NCBI GenBank assembly: GCA_009787745.1
Contig: WQST01000059.1
Span: forward strand, 4,260-11,486
Direction: 5' to 3'
DNA length: 7,227 nt
Source of the DNA: Lachnospiraceae bacterium
GTDB taxonomy: Bacteria; Bacillota; Clostridia; Lachnospirales; Lachnospiraceae
The first letter of the stretch is position 1, and each line of letters begins with the position of its first letter. The position numbers and the translations under genes were made by a program. The notes beneath the pieces are model-generated. The model saw nothing but the letters and a program-made list of their open reading frames with translations. It was not told the DNA's origin and ran no database searches. Shown here in pieces: positions 6,723-7,227 of the stretch.

Positions 6723-7227
6723 CCGTCATTTTGCAATATCGGGTTCCACCCAAAAAAGGAACACATTGTTTCGTAATATTTCTTTTTGTCATGCGAAAAA
6801 CTTTTACAATGCTCGGCGCCTTCGATTAGCAGTAATTTCTTTTTACTTCGGCAGGCATGATAATTTTTTACCGTCATTTCAAACGGGATTAAATTATCCG
6901 CCGTCCCATGGATGAACAAAATCGGAACCCGACAATTATCCATCGCCCGCAGAGTCGATAGGTTATTAAGATTGAAGCCTGTCTTTTTATAGCACATCCG
7001 GTCGATATGATTAACTGTCCGCGTTTTTAGGTGGTATAAATTCGCAACTTTTATCACTATTTCATAAGGTGATGTAAAGCCGCAGTCAGCAATAATCCCT
7101 TTTACTGTTTCGGGCAAATCAAACTCGGCCGCCATCAAGACTGTCGACGCCCCCATTGACAAACCCGCCAGATAAATCGGTAAATTATGATTCGTATCCG
7201 TTAAGTATTTTAACCAATCAATACAAT
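6719..7227 (-). CDS. Alpha/beta hydrolase, YqkD-like serine hydrolase, N-terminus cut by window edge
   Basis: The minus-strand frame is open from the window edge (7227) to the TAA at 6721-6719, giving 168 visible residues. The in-frame TTG at 7162 is not a start: the preceding codons encode LPIYLAG, which runs into GLSMGAST, the nucleophile elbow G-x-S-x-G. The catalytic triad is recognisable: Ser with codon at 7159-7157; Asp in the HGTAD motif (codon 6898-6896); His in the GAEH motif (codon 6811-6809). The GIIADCGFTSP segment is typical of Bacillota YqkD-type hydrolases of about 300 residues, so roughly 140 N-terminal residues, including the oxyanion-hole HG motif and any membrane anchor, should lie beyond the window. 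It probably cleaves an ester, thioester or amide; the substrate is unknown. It is transcribed toward the kinase and shares its stop palindrome. There is no sign of frameshift or decay in the visible part. Confidence 0.9.
   Translation of the reverse strand, partial: CIDWLKYLTDTNHNLPIYLAGLSMGASTVLMAAEFDLPETVKGIIADCGFTSPYEIVIKVANLYHLKTRTVNHIDRMCYKKTGFNLNNLSTLRAMDNCRVPILFIHGTADNLIPFEMTVKNYHACRSKKKLLLIEGAEHCKSFSHDKKKYYETMCSFFGWNPILQNDG

Noticed and set aside
6741..6762. Possible hairpins just after the kinase stop (GGGT/ACCC and GTTCC/GGAAC)
   Set aside because: The stems are 4-5 pairs without a T-tract on the transcribed strand, and the bases are coding for the hydrolase C-terminus; not a credible terminator.
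6685..6915. 76-codon plus-strand reading frame spanning the convergent junction
   Set aside because: It overlaps both the kinase 3' end and the hydrolase antisense strand, with no ribosome binding site or recognisable motif.
7160..7162. TTG as the start of the minus-strand hydrolase
   Set aside because: It encodes the Leu of the GLSMG nucleophile elbow, and the frame stays open to the window edge with hydrolase-like sequence before it.

Overview
The window suggests an anaerobic bacterium, most likely Bacillota (Clostridia, Negativicutes or relatives). The reasons are a very large oxygen-sensitive-type 2-hydroxyacyl-CoA dehydratase activase family protein, a strong AGGAGG ribosome binding site, moderate G+C content, and a YqkD-like alpha/beta hydrolase. 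I cannot place it more finely from sequence alone. The DNA is almost entirely coding: three genes, two of them cut by the window edges, and only one intergenic gap (36 bases). No RNA gene, CRISPR array, insertion sequence or transposase remnant was seen.

Layout: (1) Bases 1-4031, plus strand: the 3' part of a giant gene, at least 1342 residues visible. It encodes two tandem BadF/BcrA/HgdC-type ATPase (ASKHA) domains, a four-cysteine linker, and two successive HgdB/DUF2229-like modules. (2) Bases 4068-6722, plus strand: a complete soluble hybrid histidine kinase, PAS-PAS-HisKA-HATPase-REC-HPt plus a helical tail. It lies 36 bases downstream with its own strong ribosome binding site, and is probably in the same transcript. 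(3) Bases 6719-7227, minus strand: the C-terminal part of an alpha/beta hydrolase. It converges on the kinase and overlaps it by 4 bases; one TTAA palindrome supplies both stop codons.

How they may work together: by family knowledge, ASKHA activases use ATP hydrolysis to push low-potential electrons from a [4Fe-4S] cluster onto an HgdB-type or double-cubane-type reductase. Here activase-like and reductase-like parts sit in one chain, which could make it a self-contained ATP-driven electron-transfer enzyme of unknown substrate. The downstream kinase has no membrane segment and two PAS domains, so a cytoplasmic cue (metabolite or redox state) is plausible. No response regulator with an output domain is present, so its target is unknown. 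The functional link between the two is inferred from spacing only. The hydrolase is on the opposite strand and need not be related.
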